Shown piece after piece: positions 1 through 8,458 of a DNA stretch of 64,000 bases; the stretch's first letter is position 1; each line of letters begins with the position of its first letter. The stretch lies in contig NZ_CABFPH010000014.1 in assembly GCF_902141845.1 (NCBI RefSeq), positions 1-64,000 on the forward strand, read 5' to 3'. The DNA is from Methylobacterium symbioticum. GTDB taxonomy: Bacteria > Pseudomonadota > Alphaproteobacteria > Rhizobiales > Beijerinckiaceae. The position numbers were made by a program, and so were the translations under genes. The notes beneath the pieces are model-generated. The model saw only the letters and a list, made by a program, of their open reading frames with translations. It searched no databases and was not told where the DNA came from.

Positions 1-63
1 GCGGTCGAGGCCACCGTGCGCGCCGCCATCGCGGCGCGCGCCGCCCTGCCCGTGGCGGCCTGA
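1..63 (+). CDS. C-terminal end of an unidentified protein (partial)
   Basis: Only the last 20 codons are in the window, ending in TGA. The residues are Ala/Arg/Val-rich (ending LPVAA) and carry no motif, so no function can be given. The frame is supported by the stop codon lying in a hairpin shared with the convergent exporter gene. The stop at 61-63 is inside the first stem arm. Confidence 0.5.
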   Translation, partial: AVEATVRAAIAARAALPVAA

Positions 64-98
64 GCGGAACCCGCGCTCCACGAGGCGGGTGCCGCTCA
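61..98. terminator. Bidirectional terminator-like hairpin between convergent genes
   Basis: GAGCGG-a-ACCCGC pairs with GCGGGT-g-CCGCTC around a 10-base loop. The stop codons of both convergent genes (TGA at 61-63 on + and at 98-96 on -) form the base of the stem. There is no U tract, so termination may be Rho-assisted. Confidence 0.55.
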
Positions 99-1040
99 GG
101 GCGCCCGCCGGCGCGCGCCGAAGCGCTCGGCGACGACGATGCCGCCGAGGACGAGGCCGAGCGCGGCGGCATTGTCCAGGCGGAACGGCTCGCCGACCAG
201 GGCCACGGCCAGGATCGCGCCGAAGACCGGGATCAGGTTCACGAACAGGCCGGCCCGGTTGGGACCGATCAGCTCCACGCCGCGCATGAAGCAGAGCTGC
301 GAGACCAGCGAGGGACCGAGCCCGACATAGGCGACGATCATCCACCCCTGCGCGGTCGGCCAGATCAGACGGCCGCTGGCCCATTCGGCCGCCAGGAGCG
401 GCAGCGAGGTCAGGAAGGCGGCCGCGGCCATCGCGGCGAAGACCGTGATCCCCGAAACCTGCGGCCGCGCCCGCAGGGCCACCGTGTAGCCGGCATAGAA
501 CAGGCAGGCGACCAGGATGAACAGGTCGCCCCGGTTGAAGGCCAGCGTGCGCAGAACCTCCAGATCGCCGTGGGTGGCCGCCACGGCGACGCCGAGGAGC
601 GTGACCAGCACGCCCACGGCCTGCATCGGCCCGACGGGCGTGCGGTAGACGAGGAAGCTGCAGACGAGGACGATGACCGGGATCGCGCCCTGAATCAGCG
701 CGAGGTTGGTCGCGCTGGTATAGGTGCCCGCCACGTAGAACAGGGCGTTGAAGGCCGTGTAGCCGCAGCCGCCCATGAGCAGGATCAGGCGCCAGCGCGG
801 CAGCAGGCGGCGCCACTCGCGCGCCACCGGCCGCGCGGCCAGCGGTGCGAGGGCGAGGCAGGCGATCAGCCAGCGCAGGCTCGTCAGCGCGAGGGGCGAC
901 ACCTGGCCGACCGCCCACTTGCCCGCGACGGCATTGCCGGCCCAGATCAGCGCGGTGAAAGTCAACAGAGCGTAGGCGCGCGTCACCGACCCTGCGGCCG
1001 GCTCTCTGGAAACGGTCGCGGGTGATTGTGTCTGCACCAT
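96..1040 (-). CDS. EamA/DMT-family inner-membrane exporter
   Basis: The 314-residue protein has about ten hydrophobic segments in two repeated EamA halves. The first begins near residue 22 (LIWAGNAVAGKWA) and the second near residue 170. It belongs to the drug/metabolite transporter superfamily, whose members usually export amino acids or other metabolites; the substrate cannot be told from sequence. Length is typical for the family. It lies outside the integrative island, in the chromosomal flank, and is followed by a hairpin shared with the preceding + strand gene. Confidence 0.85.
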   Translation of the reverse strand: MVQTQSPATVSREPAAGSVTRAYALLTFTALIWAGNAVAGKWAVGQVSPLALTSLRWLIACLALAPLAARPVAREWRRLLPRWRLILLMGGCGYTAFNALFYVAGTYTSATNLALIQGAIPVIVLVCSFLVYRTPVGPMQAVGVLVTLLGVAVAATHGDLEVLRTLAFNRGDLFILVACLFYAGYTVALRARPQVSGITVFAAMAAAAFLTSLPLLAAEWASGRLIWPTAQGWMIVAYVGLGPSLVSQLCFMRGVELIGPNRAGLFVNLIPVFGAILAVALVGEPFRLDNAAALGLVLGGIVVAERFGARRRAP

Positions 1041-1159
1041 GCCGGCACCCTACAGCCGGACCGTCCCGGGGACTCGGCCAAACCGCGCCCCACGCGTCCG
1101 ATCGCCTGAGGGCGACGCCCGCACGCTGCGTGGCCGCGAGGCCGGATGCGCGGGGGGAG

Positions 1160-1196
1160 GGGGCAAACAAAAACCCCGCCAGATGCTGAGCGGGGT
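1160..1196 (-). terminator. Rho-independent terminator downstream of the tRNA-Met remnant
   Basis: Read on the minus strand, ACCCCGC and GCGGGGT pair around a 10-base loop and are followed by TTTTTGTTTG. This is a classical intrinsic terminator. It lies 13 bases past the CCA end of the tRNA fragment, as expected for the original tRNA gene's own terminator. Confidence 0.8.
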
Positions 1197-1208
1197 GTGA
1201 TGAAATTG

Positions 1209-1258
1209 TGGTAGCGAGGGAGGGATTTGAACCCCCGACACAAGGATTATGATTCCTC
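1209..1258 (-). tRNA. tRNA-Met(CAT) 3' fragment: island attachment site (attR-type)
   Basis: On the minus strand the segment reads as an anticodon stem GAGGA/TCCTT with loop ATCATAA (anticodon CAT, U33 and A37 present). A T arm with loop TTCAAAT follows, then the acceptor 3' strand CCTCGCT, discriminator A and encoded CCA. The 5' half is absent: the bases beyond 1258 contain no AGCGAGG acceptor strand and no D arm. A tRNA cut at the anticodon stem directly beside an integrase gene is the signature of site-specific integration into a tRNA 3' end. It is not a functional tRNA. Confidence 0.85.
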
Positions 1259-1436
1259 GTGACGGGCGGTTTTGGGCTCCATCCGGGCGCATCGACATGC
1301 ACGGGAAAACGACGAAGCCCAGGTATTTATCGTATTCGATCAAGGATCTGGCAAGGGAAGCTTGGTAGCGGAGGGGATGAGCCCGGGCGGCGATCCGCCC
1401 GAGAACGTCCGCCCGAGATCCGCCCGAGCCGCTCGC

Positions 1437-2963
1437 ATGCCCGTCAAACTCACCGAGGCCCTGGTCAAGCAGGGGATCGCCGACGCCGTCCCCAAGGGCC
1501 GGGCGTACGACCTGATCGACGCCGGCTGCCCCGGGCTGCTGATGCGCGTCGGGCCCCGTGGGGTGAAGTACGCATTCAAGTTCGAATCCGGACATCGGAC
1601 GCACAGGCTGACTCTCGGCTCGACCGACATGCTCCGGCTCGCCGATGCGCGCGCGATCGCCACGGAGGCCAGGCGCCGGCTCGTCGACCGGCTCGGGGTC
1701 CCGGACGACCGCTGGCTGGAGGGCCGGCTCCGGCAGATGCACAAGCTCCCCCCGAAGGAGCCGAACCCGGCGCCTCGGGACCCCGCCCTCGTCGAGGCTT
1801 GGGAGGACCAGATCCAGCGAGCCGGCGAGTGGACCTGGGAGGAGGCCCTTGCGGCGTTCCTGGCGGAGGTCGCGCGCACCAGGCGGTCGGCCACGTACAC
1901 GGACTACCGGAAGCTGCTCCACTCGCCCGAGCTCGCGACCTTTGCCGGACGGCGGGTCCGGCGCATCACGATCGAGGACCTCGCGACGGTCGTCCACGCG
2001 GTGCATGCCAGCGGCCGAGAGCGACACGCCGAGCACTTGGCGTCCGTCCTGAGACCAATGTGGAGCTACCTGGCGCGGCATGAGCACCGAAAGCGCTCCG
2101 GCGTCGAGGCCGGTATCCCCACCCTGCGGGCGCCCGAGCGGACGCCGGGCGACAAGCTGCGGGCGAACGGTAAGGTCCCGGGCGGGTATACGGCCAAGCC
2201 CGGCGAGATCGGGCGCATCCTGGCGGTGGCCCGGACCGGCGTCCTCAATCCGACGGTCGCCTCGGCCCTTCAGCTTCTCGTCCTGACCGGGCAGCGGCGG
2301 CGTCCCGTCGTCGAGGCCCTGGTCAAGGATTTCGTCCCGTGGGAGGAAGTGCCCGGCTGGGGCGTTTGGTCGATGGGACCTGCGCACCGGAAGACCGCGG
2401 CCAAGCGCGGGGACAAGCATAGGCACGCCCTGCCGCTGCCCCCGGCCCTGTGGGATCTCGTGCAGCAGCAGATGGCTCGGGCCACGGCCGCCGGGAGCGC
2501 TTTCCTATTCCCGCAGGTCCGGGCGGCCCGGATCGGCGCCGCTTTCGGTGGCCACCTTTCCGATGCGGCGATCAATCACAGGATCCTCGACATGGGCATC
2601 GCCGCCTCACCGCACGACCTCCGCCGCGGGCTGTCGACGGTCTGTCAGGCGACGCTCAGGATCCCGCGCGACACGGTCAAGATGATCCTTGACCACAATG
2701 AGGGCTACAGGAGCGACGACGTCCTGGAGCGCCATTACACCGATGACGATCGTCTCGACATCAAGCAGCCCCTCATGGCGCGTTGGTGCGCGTGGGCGGA
2801 TGAGCAGGCCGCGGCCGCCGCCTCGGCGCTCCCCCCGGCCATCGAGCTCGGCGCCGAGTTAGCCCGTCGGCGCCGGGAGCGCGAGCTCGCCGGCAAGGGC
2901 AAGCGGAGCAAGCCCGAGGCGGGGGAGGAGGACATACCCGAGGAGCTCGCCACCGCCGCGTAG
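1437..2963 (+). CDS. Tyrosine recombinase/integrase (P4/DUF4102 type)
   Basis: This site-specific recombinase catalyses island integration and excision at tRNA-Met. With the start at 1437 (MPVKLTEAL) it has 508 residues. An N-terminal arm-binding DUF4102 domain covers residues 1-95 and a core-binding segment about 125-230. The catalytic set is an Arg in TGQRR near 287, HDLR at about 393-396, and the Tyr nucleophile in ERHYTDDD at about 434. An in-frame start at 1272 would add 55 residues, but these would run back to the attachment site and look non-coding. The gene points away from the tRNA fragment, the usual layout for this class. Confidence 0.9.
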   Translation: MPVKLTEALVKQGIADAVPKGRAYDLIDAGCPGLLMRVGPRGVKYAFKFESGHRTHRLTLGSTDMLRLADARAIATEARRRLVDRLGVPDDRWLEGRLRQMHKLPPKEPNPAPRDPALVEAWEDQIQRAGEWTWEEALAAFLAEVARTRRSATYTDYRKLLHSPELATFAGRRVRRITIEDLATVVHAVHASGRERHAEHLASVLRPMWSYLARHEHRKRSGVEAGIPTLRAPERTPGDKLRANGKVPGGYTAKPGEIGRILAVARTGVLNPTVASALQLLVLTGQRRRPVVEALVKDFVPWEEVPGWGVWSMGPAHRKTAAKRGDKHRHALPLPPALWDLVQQQMARATAAGSAFLFPQVRAARIGAAFGGHLSDAAINHRILDMGIAASPHDLRRGLSTVCQATLRIPRDTVKMILDHNEGYRSDDVLERHYTDDDRLDIKQPLMARWCAWADEQAAAAASALPPAIELGAELARRRRERELAGKGKRSKPEAGEEDIPEELATAA

Positions 2964-3139
2964 CCCAGGGATAACCCCTATCCTGCCGGTCGCCCCCCCC
3001 TTGCCCGGCCGGTCCAGATGCCCGAGTTTGCCGCCATGAACACGCTCCTCCGCATAGGCAAACGCCCCTTGGCCTGAGGCCAGCCACCGCCGCCGGGACG
3101 CCCCGGCCGGCACGCGTTCCCCTATGCCCGGAGGCCGCC

Positions 3140-3700
3140 ATGACGGTCTGGTTCACGTCCGATACCTATTTCGGCCACGTCGGTATCCTCGGATCGAGGA
3201 TGGCCCGGCCCCGCCCCTTCAAGTCGATCGAGGAGCACGACGAGGTCCTCGTGGCGCGCTGGAACGGCCGCGTCCGCCCGGGCGACCAAGTCTGGCATCT
3301 CGGCGACTTCGCCTACGGCGCGTCAGCCGAGAGGTGCCGGGACATCTTCTCGCGCCTCGCCGGCAAGAAGCACCTGGTGTGGGGCAACCACGACAACGCG
3401 CGGGAGAAGGCACTGTCTTGGGCAAGCCAGCAGGAGCGGGCTCTCGTCACGGTCGACGGCGTCTCAATGGTCCTGGGGCACTACGCGCAGCGCGTGTGGT
3501 ACGGCATGCACCGAGGCGACCTGCACCTCTACGGGCACTCGCACGGCAGCCTGCCCGGTACGTCGGCGAGCCTGGACGTCGGGGTCGATTGCTGGGCCTG
3601 GGCCCCCGTCCAGCTCAGCGAAATCCGGGAGGCCCTGGCGGAGACGGCCGCCCGGAAGGCGGGGGCAAAGGCGGCCGCCGCCCTTGCCGAAGCGGCGTAG
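3140..3700 (+). CDS. Calcineurin-like metallophosphoesterase (phage type)
   Basis: The 186-residue protein carries metallophosphoesterase motifs in order: D8-x-x-x-x-H13, GD at 55-56, GNHD at 82-85, GH at 113-114 and GHSH at 132-135. These bind two metal ions and hydrolyse phosphoesters. Its size and opening (WFTSDTYFGH) match small single-domain enzymes common in phages and islands; the substrate is unknown. A GGAGG sequence lies just before the start. The Ala-rich tail after residue 165 is outside the catalytic fold. Confidence 0.8.
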   Translation: MTVWFTSDTYFGHVGILGSRMARPRPFKSIEEHDEVLVARWNGRVRPGDQVWHLGDFAYGASAERCRDIFSRLAGKKHLVWGNHDNAREKALSWASQQERALVTVDGVSMVLGHYAQRVWYGMHRGDLHLYGHSHGSLPGTSASLDVGVDCWAWAPVQLSEIREALAETAARKAGAKAAAALAEAA

Positions 3701-3734
3701 ATGAGGCGGTAAGGTCAGGCTGCCACGATGGGGC

Positions 3735-4229
3735 ATGCCCTGGCGCACCCGCACCGCCCGACCCATCAGCCACCGGTTCCACGAGGCCGATCCCGACGGA
3801 CGGCCGCCGATGAAGTTCGTCGCCCGCCGGATCCCGGCTGGGGAGAAATTTTACGACCGGCCGCTCTGGAAGCACGTCAAGCTCCCCCCGTTTGACAAGA
3901 AAACGCTGGTCGTCCTGGCGTCCACCTGCGATGCCTGGGAGGCCCGGCTGCCCGAGGAGACGGAGGTCTCGGCCTTCGTCCTCAATTTCTTTGCCTGGCC
4001 GGACGACATCGAGATCCGGCTGTCCGACGACAAGATGCACGGGGCAATCAACAGGTGCTTCTCCGTCGTCGCGCTCACGCGGCACACCGCATCGGCTGTG
4101 TGGGGCGGCTCCGAGAAGAACGGATTCGAGCAGCTCGCCGACGACATCTACGCCTGCCGAGAGGTCCGGGCCGCCCCGGACATCGACGCGCTCCACTCCC
4201 TGACGCCCCAGGCGCAAGAGCTCCGCTAG
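3735..4229 (+). CDS. Island protein of unknown function
   Basis: The 164-residue protein is not recognised. The core after residue 26 (MKFVARRIPAG) looks like a compact soluble domain with several Trp and aromatic residues, and has no signal peptide or membrane segment. The first 25 residues are Arg-rich and may be untranslated, in which case the start would be the ATG at 3810. It follows the metallophosphoesterase by 34 bases on the same strand and converges with the leftward island operon. Confidence 0.6.
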   Translation: MPWRTRTARPISHRFHEADPDGRPPMKFVARRIPAGEKFYDRPLWKHVKLPPFDKKTLVVLASTCDAWEARLPEETEVSAFVLNFFAWPDDIEIRLSDDKMHGAINRCFSVVALTRHTASAVWGGSEKNGFEQLADDIYACREVRAAPDIDALHSLTPQAQELR

Positions 4230-4245
4230 GGCCCGGGGCGGCCCG

Positions 4246-4488
4246 TCAGACTCGGGCGGGCAGGCGGATGAGCGCGAGCTGGAAGATCTCGCCCAGGGTG
4301 TAGTGCGGCCCCGCCACGGCCCGCTGCACGTCCTCGGCTAGGCGAGGGATTTCGGGCATTGTGGACGCAGAGACCTGCACCATCAGCCGGGCCCGGCGCC
4401 GGCGCAGATCGCGACGCTCGGGCACGCCATGGATGCGCGCCTTACGGAGCTGGCGGTCGAACTCGTCGATGATGATCCTGGTGGTCAT
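4246..4488 (-). CDS. Small island protein, 80 residues, unknown
   Basis: The start at 4488 (MTTRIIIDEF) is preceded by AGGA at good spacing. The protein is strongly charged in its first half (DRQLRKAR, RRDLRRRRARL) with a more hydrophobic C-terminal helix (LGEIFQLALIRL). No family is recognised. It is the last gene of the leftward island operon that begins at 8307. Confidence 0.6.
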   Translation of the reverse strand: MTTRIIIDEFDRQLRKARIHGVPERRDLRRRRARLMVQVSASTMPEIPRLAEDVQRAVAGPHYTLGEIFQLALIRLPARV

Positions 4489-4529
4489 GGGCCATCCTAC
4501 GTCGTCGAGGTTGCGTGTAGGTGAATGGG

Positions 4530-4838
4530 TCAGTCCACGCCCTCGGCCAGCTCCTCGACGTCGGGCACGAACAGCCGGACGTCGGTGACGCCGGTGTAGC
4601 CCATGACGAGCGCCTTCTCGTAGACCTTCCGGGGGGTGTCGTGGATCACGACGGTTGCGCTGACGATCGTCTTCCAGTTCGCCCGGGATCCTCCGGACGT
4701 GACGTTCCCGGACAGGAGCACGATGCCGTCGCCCAGCTTGGCTCCGGAGTCGCGATCGAAGGCGCGGGCGATGAGGCGGCCCGCTACCTCGACCGGCGAC
4801 CGCCAGCTGTCCTTGTCGATGTCGCACTGCATGGACAC
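4530..4838 (-). CDS. Island protein of unknown function, 102 residues, GTG start overlapping the upstream gene
   Basis: The clear coding part starts around MQCDIDKDSW and includes a repeated beta-like pattern ending in VRLFVPDVEELAEG. A GGGGAG sequence lies 9 bases before a GTG at 4838, with an in-frame ATG at 4832, so an internal start inside the preceding gene is plausible. The frame also stays open upstream, where the two reading frames could be joined by a -1 slip on a GGGG run near 4849; a single frameshifted gene is the alternative. The function is unknown. Confidence 0.55.
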   Translation of the reverse strand: MSMQCDIDKDSWRSPVEVAGRLIARAFDRDSGAKLGDGIVLLSGNVTSGGSRANWKTIVSATVVIHDTPRKVYEKALVMGYTGVTDVRLFVPDVEELAEGVD

Positions 4839-5038
4839 GGTGTCCGGCTCCCCGTGCCATCCCACCCGTAAGACCTCTTCAGGGCGGCTCGGACGATGGC
4901 CTCGTTGCGAGCGTCGACCCGCCATGCGCTGGCTTCCCACCGGCCGCCCATGTCCTTGATCCGGCGGTTAAAGTTGAGGTTCGCGTGCGGGGTCTGGACG
5001 ATGAGGTTGATACCGTCATGCGTGATCTGAATGGCCAT
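4784..5038 (-). CDS. Small island protein, 84 residues, possibly frameshifted
   Basis: The first 60 residues (MAIQITHDG up to LKRSYGWDG) look like a well-formed small domain with Trp and Gly-rich turns. The last 23 residues are low-complexity Arg/Ser/Thr and resemble an out-of-frame tail. The tail overlaps the next gene. Either these are two overlapping genes, or one gene of about 165 residues is broken by a one-base indel or read by -1 frameshifting. GGAG lies 10 bases before the start. Confidence 0.5.
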   Translation of the reverse strand: MAIQITHDGINLIVQTPHANLNFNRRIKDMGGRWEASAWRVDARNEAIVRAALKRSYGWDGTGSRTPCPCSATSTRTAGGRRSR

Positions 5039-5126
5039 GTCGGCGTGCTCCGAGATCTGCCCGCGAGGTCGGGCGGTGGGTAGGCCCCTCGACGGGTCGC
5101 CCCGGATTGAGGCGGCCGGTGGAGGG

Positions 5127-5148
5127 GCCGGAGGCGTGGGCCTCCGGC
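5127..5148 (-). terminator. Perfect 9-bp stem-loop after the zinc-ribbon gene
   Basis: GCCGGAGGC and GCCTCCGGC form a perfect stem around a 4-base loop, 6 bases downstream of the TGA of the small minus-strand gene. No T tract follows. It could be a terminator, or a processing or attenuation hairpin inside the island operon. Confidence 0.4.
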
Positions 5149-5153
5149 GGTGC

Positions 5154-5324
5154 TCAGCTGCTGCAGGCGCAGTCGATGCAGACGAACAACCGCTCGGGGT
5201 GCCGTTCCAGGAAGACGCCCTCGCCTAGATCGAGGGCCTCGTTGCACCAGGGGCAGAGGAACTCGCGCACCTGTCCGTCGTCGTCGTCTCGATTGCGATC
5301 AAGGTCCTCGACGTAGCGGGGCAT
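5154..5324 (-). CDS. 56-residue zinc-ribbon-like protein
   Basis: This small gene encodes an acidic N-terminus (ENDs with a DDDD run near residue 13) and two CxxC knuckles, CPWC at 24-27 and CIDC at 49-52, with a further Cys after them. The spacing is that of a single zinc ribbon, which suggests a nucleic-acid or protein adaptor role; the partner is unknown. Its ATG overlaps the TGA of the upstream gene (TGATG), indicating translational coupling in the island operon. Confidence 0.65.
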   Translation of the reverse strand: MPRYVEDLDRNRDDDDGQVREFLCPWCNEALDLGEGVFLERHPERLFVCIDCACSS

Positions 5325-5704
5325 CACTCGTCCTCCCCGTCGTCGTAGGGCCCGTACATCCCCCAGATCTCCGCCACGTCATCCTCGGGCAGCATGTCGA
5401 TGGCGGCCTTGAGGGCGGGCACTCCCTCCAGGATCCGGAGCTTGTCCACGGCCGCGTCGCTCTCGGCCCAAAGCTCCTCGTGTGAGCTCTCGTGTGTGTG
5501 CCGGACGTCGTGGTCGACCCTGGCGGTCGTCGCCCGGAGTTCCTGCCCGAGGTGGGCGGCGAATCGGGCGACCTGCTCGGCGAGGGGACCCTGCCCGGCG
5601 GCGACGGCGGCAGCATGGGCGTTCACCAGGGCCTGGGGATCGTCGATGTTGATGAGGCCCTGCATCAGGGCGGGGATGGCGGTGTCGGAGGCGGGCTCGA
5701 TCAT
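5324..5704 (-). CDS. Island protein of unknown function, 126 residues
   Basis: The start at 5704 (MIEPASDTA) has AGGAG upstream. The protein is acidic and helical, with a long Ala-rich amphipathic stretch (residues 30-60) and an acidic C-terminus. There is no signal peptide or membrane segment and no family is recognised. It is translationally coupled to the downstream zinc-ribbon gene. Confidence 0.65.
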   Translation of the reverse strand: MIEPASDTAIPALMQGLINIDDPQALVNAHAAAVAAGQGPLAEQVARFAAHLGQELRATTARVDHDVRHTHESSHEELWAESDAAVDKLRILEGVPALKAAIDMLPEDDVAEIWGMYGPYDDGEDE

Positions 5705-5762
5705 GGGGGCGATCTCCTGTGACGGGGGATCCGGGGCGACCGGGCGGCCGCTCCGGCGGGGG

Positions 5763-7610
5763 TCAGGCGGCCTTCTTGCGAGCCGGCTTCGGCGCGGGGG
5801 CCGCCTCGGCCGCCGGGGCCACCGCGTAGCCGACGGGCCGGATCTCGGGCGGCAGCCAGCCGGTCGGGACGACCCGGGCCAGCGCGACCGCGGCAATCTC
5901 GAGCTTCGTCGATCCGGCGATCCGGTCCGCCTCGGGCTGCCCCAGGGCCTCCGCGACGGCGCGCAGCGCCACGGCCTTGGGCGCCGACTTGAAGAAGTTG
6001 GCCGCGTCCCAGCGCTCCCGAGTCGCCTCCGCCATCCGCGTGGCGTCGAGGCGGGCCTCCAGGGCCTTGGCCCCCTTGGCGCTGGACGGGACGGCGCCGA
6101 CCGAGTGGATCTGCAGGTCGAGCGCCTTCCCGGCCACGCCGGCGGCGACCGTCAGCAGCGCATCGAGCGGCAGGTCCGCCAGCCTCTGGAAGGCCGCCTC
6201 ATACTTCTCAGCGTCGGAGGCTTGGCCGCCGGGCGCCTCGTTGTAGCCGTTGAGGGTGATGCGGACCGGAGAGCTGTAGGAGTCCTGGGAGATCGCCGTG
6301 GCGAGCAGCGCGGCGAGGGCGACCTGCGGCGAGGCCAGCATCGCGTCGCGCATCGCGAGCGTGCGCTGCTGCGACAGCCGGAGCGTCAGAGCCGCCGAGA
6401 TCGCCACGGATTCGGGCTGCTCGGCCTGCGCCTGCTGCAGAGCCTTGGCGGCGTCCCCGCCCTCGATCTTGGCGAAAGCCTTCGCGACGGCAGCCGTTGC
6501 CGGGCGGACGACGCCAAAGGTCATGTCGATCTTGCCGTCCCGGCCGATCCGGAGGATCACGCCTGAGCGAGCCTTCTGCTCCGGCGTGTAGCCGTCCTGC
6601 TTCATGTCCGTCTCGATGTCCTCGGCCTCCTGCTCGGCCGCGGCGACGCCGACGGGGTCGCCGTCGGCGTCGATGATCGCCTGGAGCTCCTCAAGGCGGG
6701 CGGTCTCTGCGTCGGTGGCCGCGCGAGGCTCGGCGCGGATGACCTGCCAGGACCAGCGGCAGTTGTCCGGCAGGTGCTCGTCACTGGCCGCCCAAGACCA
6801 CCCGTCGGCGACGAGCCACGTGACCTCGGCCGCGATCTTCTCGTCGACCAGCCGCTTCAGCAGCGCAGGATCTTGGACCCGGTGGTTCTCGCCGAACAGG
6901 TCTTCGACGATCCCGCCGCCCGCCGCGACGTAGGCGTCCCGGCCGACGAAGCCGAGGTTGCGGCTCAGGTCATGGTCCCCCACGCCGAGCTCTGTCCGCA
7001 CGCAGTGAGCGTAGAGCCGGCCGGCGCCGCGCAGCCTCTCCAGGACTGCGCGCTGCTCGTCGAGCGACGACGCGAGCGTGAAAGCCCTCACGGTGTCGAC
7101 AGGGTCCCGGCCGAAGTCGCCGGCACGCCAGGCATCCAGCACTTCGTCGGCGAGCTTGCCCAGGGCCAACATCCTCCGGACACGGACGGCGTCGATGCCG
7201 AAGCGGGCCGAGATGGTCGCTTCATCCATTCCCTCCTGCTGGAGGGCGTGGAATGCCCGGTACTCGTCGGCCTGGTGCATGCGGGACTGGGTGATGTTCG
7301 CGCTGAGCCCGCGCTCGCGGGCAGTCTCGGCGTCGCACTCGATGACGGCCACCGGCGCGTCCGTGCGGATTCGGCCGTCGCAGGCGAGCGTCCGGAGGGC
7401 CGCGAGACGGCGGTTGCCGTCGACGACGTAGTGGGCCTGGCCGGCGCCGGGGACGACCGTGAGCGGCAGGAGCAGGCCAAGGGCGTGGATCGAGGCGGCG
7501 AGCTGGTCGATGCCATCCTCGCGGCCGGCGAGGCGCACGTTGACGACGCCCTCGGGCGCCGAGGTGTCGTGGCCGTGCATGAGGATGTGGAGGGGGAGCG
7601 TCTTGAACAT
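5763..7610 (-). CDS. ParB/RepB-like DNA-binding protein
   Basis: The 615-residue protein opens with a ParB/Srx-type domain. Residues 28-50 form the DGIDQLAASI helix, and GNRR at 65-68 replaces the usual GERR box. A helix-turn-helix follows at about 125-150 (ISARFGIDAVRVRRML). The remaining 400 residues are Ala-rich and helical with an Ala/Pro/Lys tail. Known ParB-family proteins bind specific DNA and either partition plasmids or act as nucleases or regulators. No parA lies beside it, so a regulatory or replication accessory role in the island is more likely than partitioning. It is third in the leftward operon. Confidence 0.75.
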   Translation of the reverse strand: MFKTLPLHILMHGHDTSAPEGVVNVRLAGREDGIDQLAASIHALGLLLPLTVVPGAGQAHYVVDGNRRLAALRTLACDGRIRTDAPVAVIECDAETARERGLSANITQSRMHQADEYRAFHALQQEGMDEATISARFGIDAVRVRRMLALGKLADEVLDAWRAGDFGRDPVDTVRAFTLASSLDEQRAVLERLRGAGRLYAHCVRTELGVGDHDLSRNLGFVGRDAYVAAGGGIVEDLFGENHRVQDPALLKRLVDEKIAAEVTWLVADGWSWAASDEHLPDNCRWSWQVIRAEPRAATDAETARLEELQAIIDADGDPVGVAAAEQEAEDIETDMKQDGYTPEQKARSGVILRIGRDGKIDMTFGVVRPATAAVAKAFAKIEGGDAAKALQQAQAEQPESVAISAALTLRLSQQRTLAMRDAMLASPQVALAALLATAISQDSYSSPVRITLNGYNEAPGGQASDAEKYEAAFQRLADLPLDALLTVAAGVAGKALDLQIHSVGAVPSSAKGAKALEARLDATRMAEATRERWDAANFFKSAPKAVALRAVAEALGQPEADRIAGSTKLEIAAVALARVVPTGWLPPEIRPVGYAVAPAAEAAPAPKPARKKAA

Positions 7611-7687
7611 GATGCAGCACCATCAGTTTCGGGGCGGGTAGCGGGGTGGGGCGCCCTTGTCGCCGGGCGCGTCGGCGGGGGAGCCGG

Positions 7688-8008
7688 TCAGCTAGGCGGC
7701 TCCTCTCGGCCGAGGGCGGCCGACGCGAGGGCGATCGCGGCCGTCACGCCGGCAACGCCGGTCGCCTGCACGACGAGGATCTGCACCCGCGCCGGGCCGG
7801 GGTCGCCGACAAGGCGGACGTCGCCCTGGTCGTCCCGCCACATGCCCGCGGCGGCGAGGAGCGAATCCGGGACGTGGGCCCCGGACCGCAGGCTCTTCGA
7901 GACGCGGCTCTCGCTCATGCCGGCGGCGGTGGCCAAGGCTTTGGAGGTCCCGGCTTCCTGAGCGGCCGCAGCGATGCGGGCGCGGATCTGGCGAGCGGTC
8001 AGCTGCAA
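7688..8008 (-). CDS. Small HTH protein with a hydrophobic C-terminus
   Basis: The 106-residue product is read from a TTG at 8008, preceded by GGAGG at 7 bases and overlapping the end of the upstream gene by 10 bases. Residues 10-45 contain a Cro/YdaS-like helix-turn-helix (SKALATAAGMSESRVSKSLRSG). Residues 75-98 form a hydrophobic, possibly membrane, segment. It is probably a phage-type repressor or immunity-control protein; the exact start is uncertain because no ATG is available. Confidence 0.55.
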   Translation of the reverse strand: MQLTARQIRARIAAAAQEAGTSKALATAAGMSESRVSKSLRSGAHVPDSLLAAAGMWRDDQGDVRLVGDPGPARVQILVVQATGVAGVTAAIALASAALGREEPPS

Positions 8009-8307
8009 GGCGCGGCCTCCGGAGCGGGGACCGGGCGGGCGGGGGAGGCAGGCGTCCAGAGCGTCCGCATCGGATCCCCGACGAGGACGAGGTGCCGCTC
8101 GACGCCGACGAAATGCATCGCGCGCTCGCTCGGGAGCCGGCGGAGCTTGAGCCATTGGCCCAGGTCTCCCTCGTGGATCCCGCAGGCCTGCGCAAACGCG
8201 CGCTGGCTCCCGGCCTCGGCCACGCCAGCGCGCAGCAAGGCGACGATGTGCTCGTAGCTCACGACGGGCACGAGGCTCCCTGCACCTGAGAAGGGTGCGG
8301 CATTCAT
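7999..8307 (-). CDS. Cro/CI-like HTH regulator
   Basis: The 102-residue protein has a helix-turn-helix at about residues 18-58 (HIVALLRAGV, QRAFAQACGIHEGDLGQWLK). This resembles Cro/YdaS regulators of temperate elements. It is the first gene of the long leftward unit and faces an AT-rich divergent promoter region shared with the rightward genes, so it probably controls the switch between the two. The Pro-rich tail after residue 85 overlaps the next gene. Confidence 0.7.
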   Translation of the reverse strand: MNAAPFSGAGSLVPVVSYEHIVALLRAGVAEAGSQRAFAQACGIHEGDLGQWLKLRRLPSERAMHFVGVERHLVLVGDPMRTLWTPASPARPVPAPEAAPCS

Positions 8308-8458
8308 TCAAGTCATCCCTGATAAATTTATTGATATTCCTCTTATTAAGCCACTTGCGAATTTGCGCGCAAGAGCGAAAATGAGGGTACGCGCAGTTTT
8401 TTTCGGTTCGAGAAGCGAACTGCCGCTCGGTATCATTTGCAAAAGATCGGGGACGCCG
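8308..8458. promoter_or_regulatory. Divergent control region of the island
   Basis: This is the most AT-rich stretch of the island and separates the leftward HTH operon from the rightward unit. It includes the 10-bp palindrome ATAAATTTAT at 8322-8331. Its placement beside a Cro-like gene fits an operator-promoter region; exact -35/-10 boxes could not be fixed. Confidence 0.5.

Noticed and set aside
1050..2426. Long minus-strand open frame of 458 codons opposite the integrase
   Set aside because: The + strand frame has all recombinase motifs; the antisense frame is Gly/Arg/Pro-rich without domains and arises from high GC.
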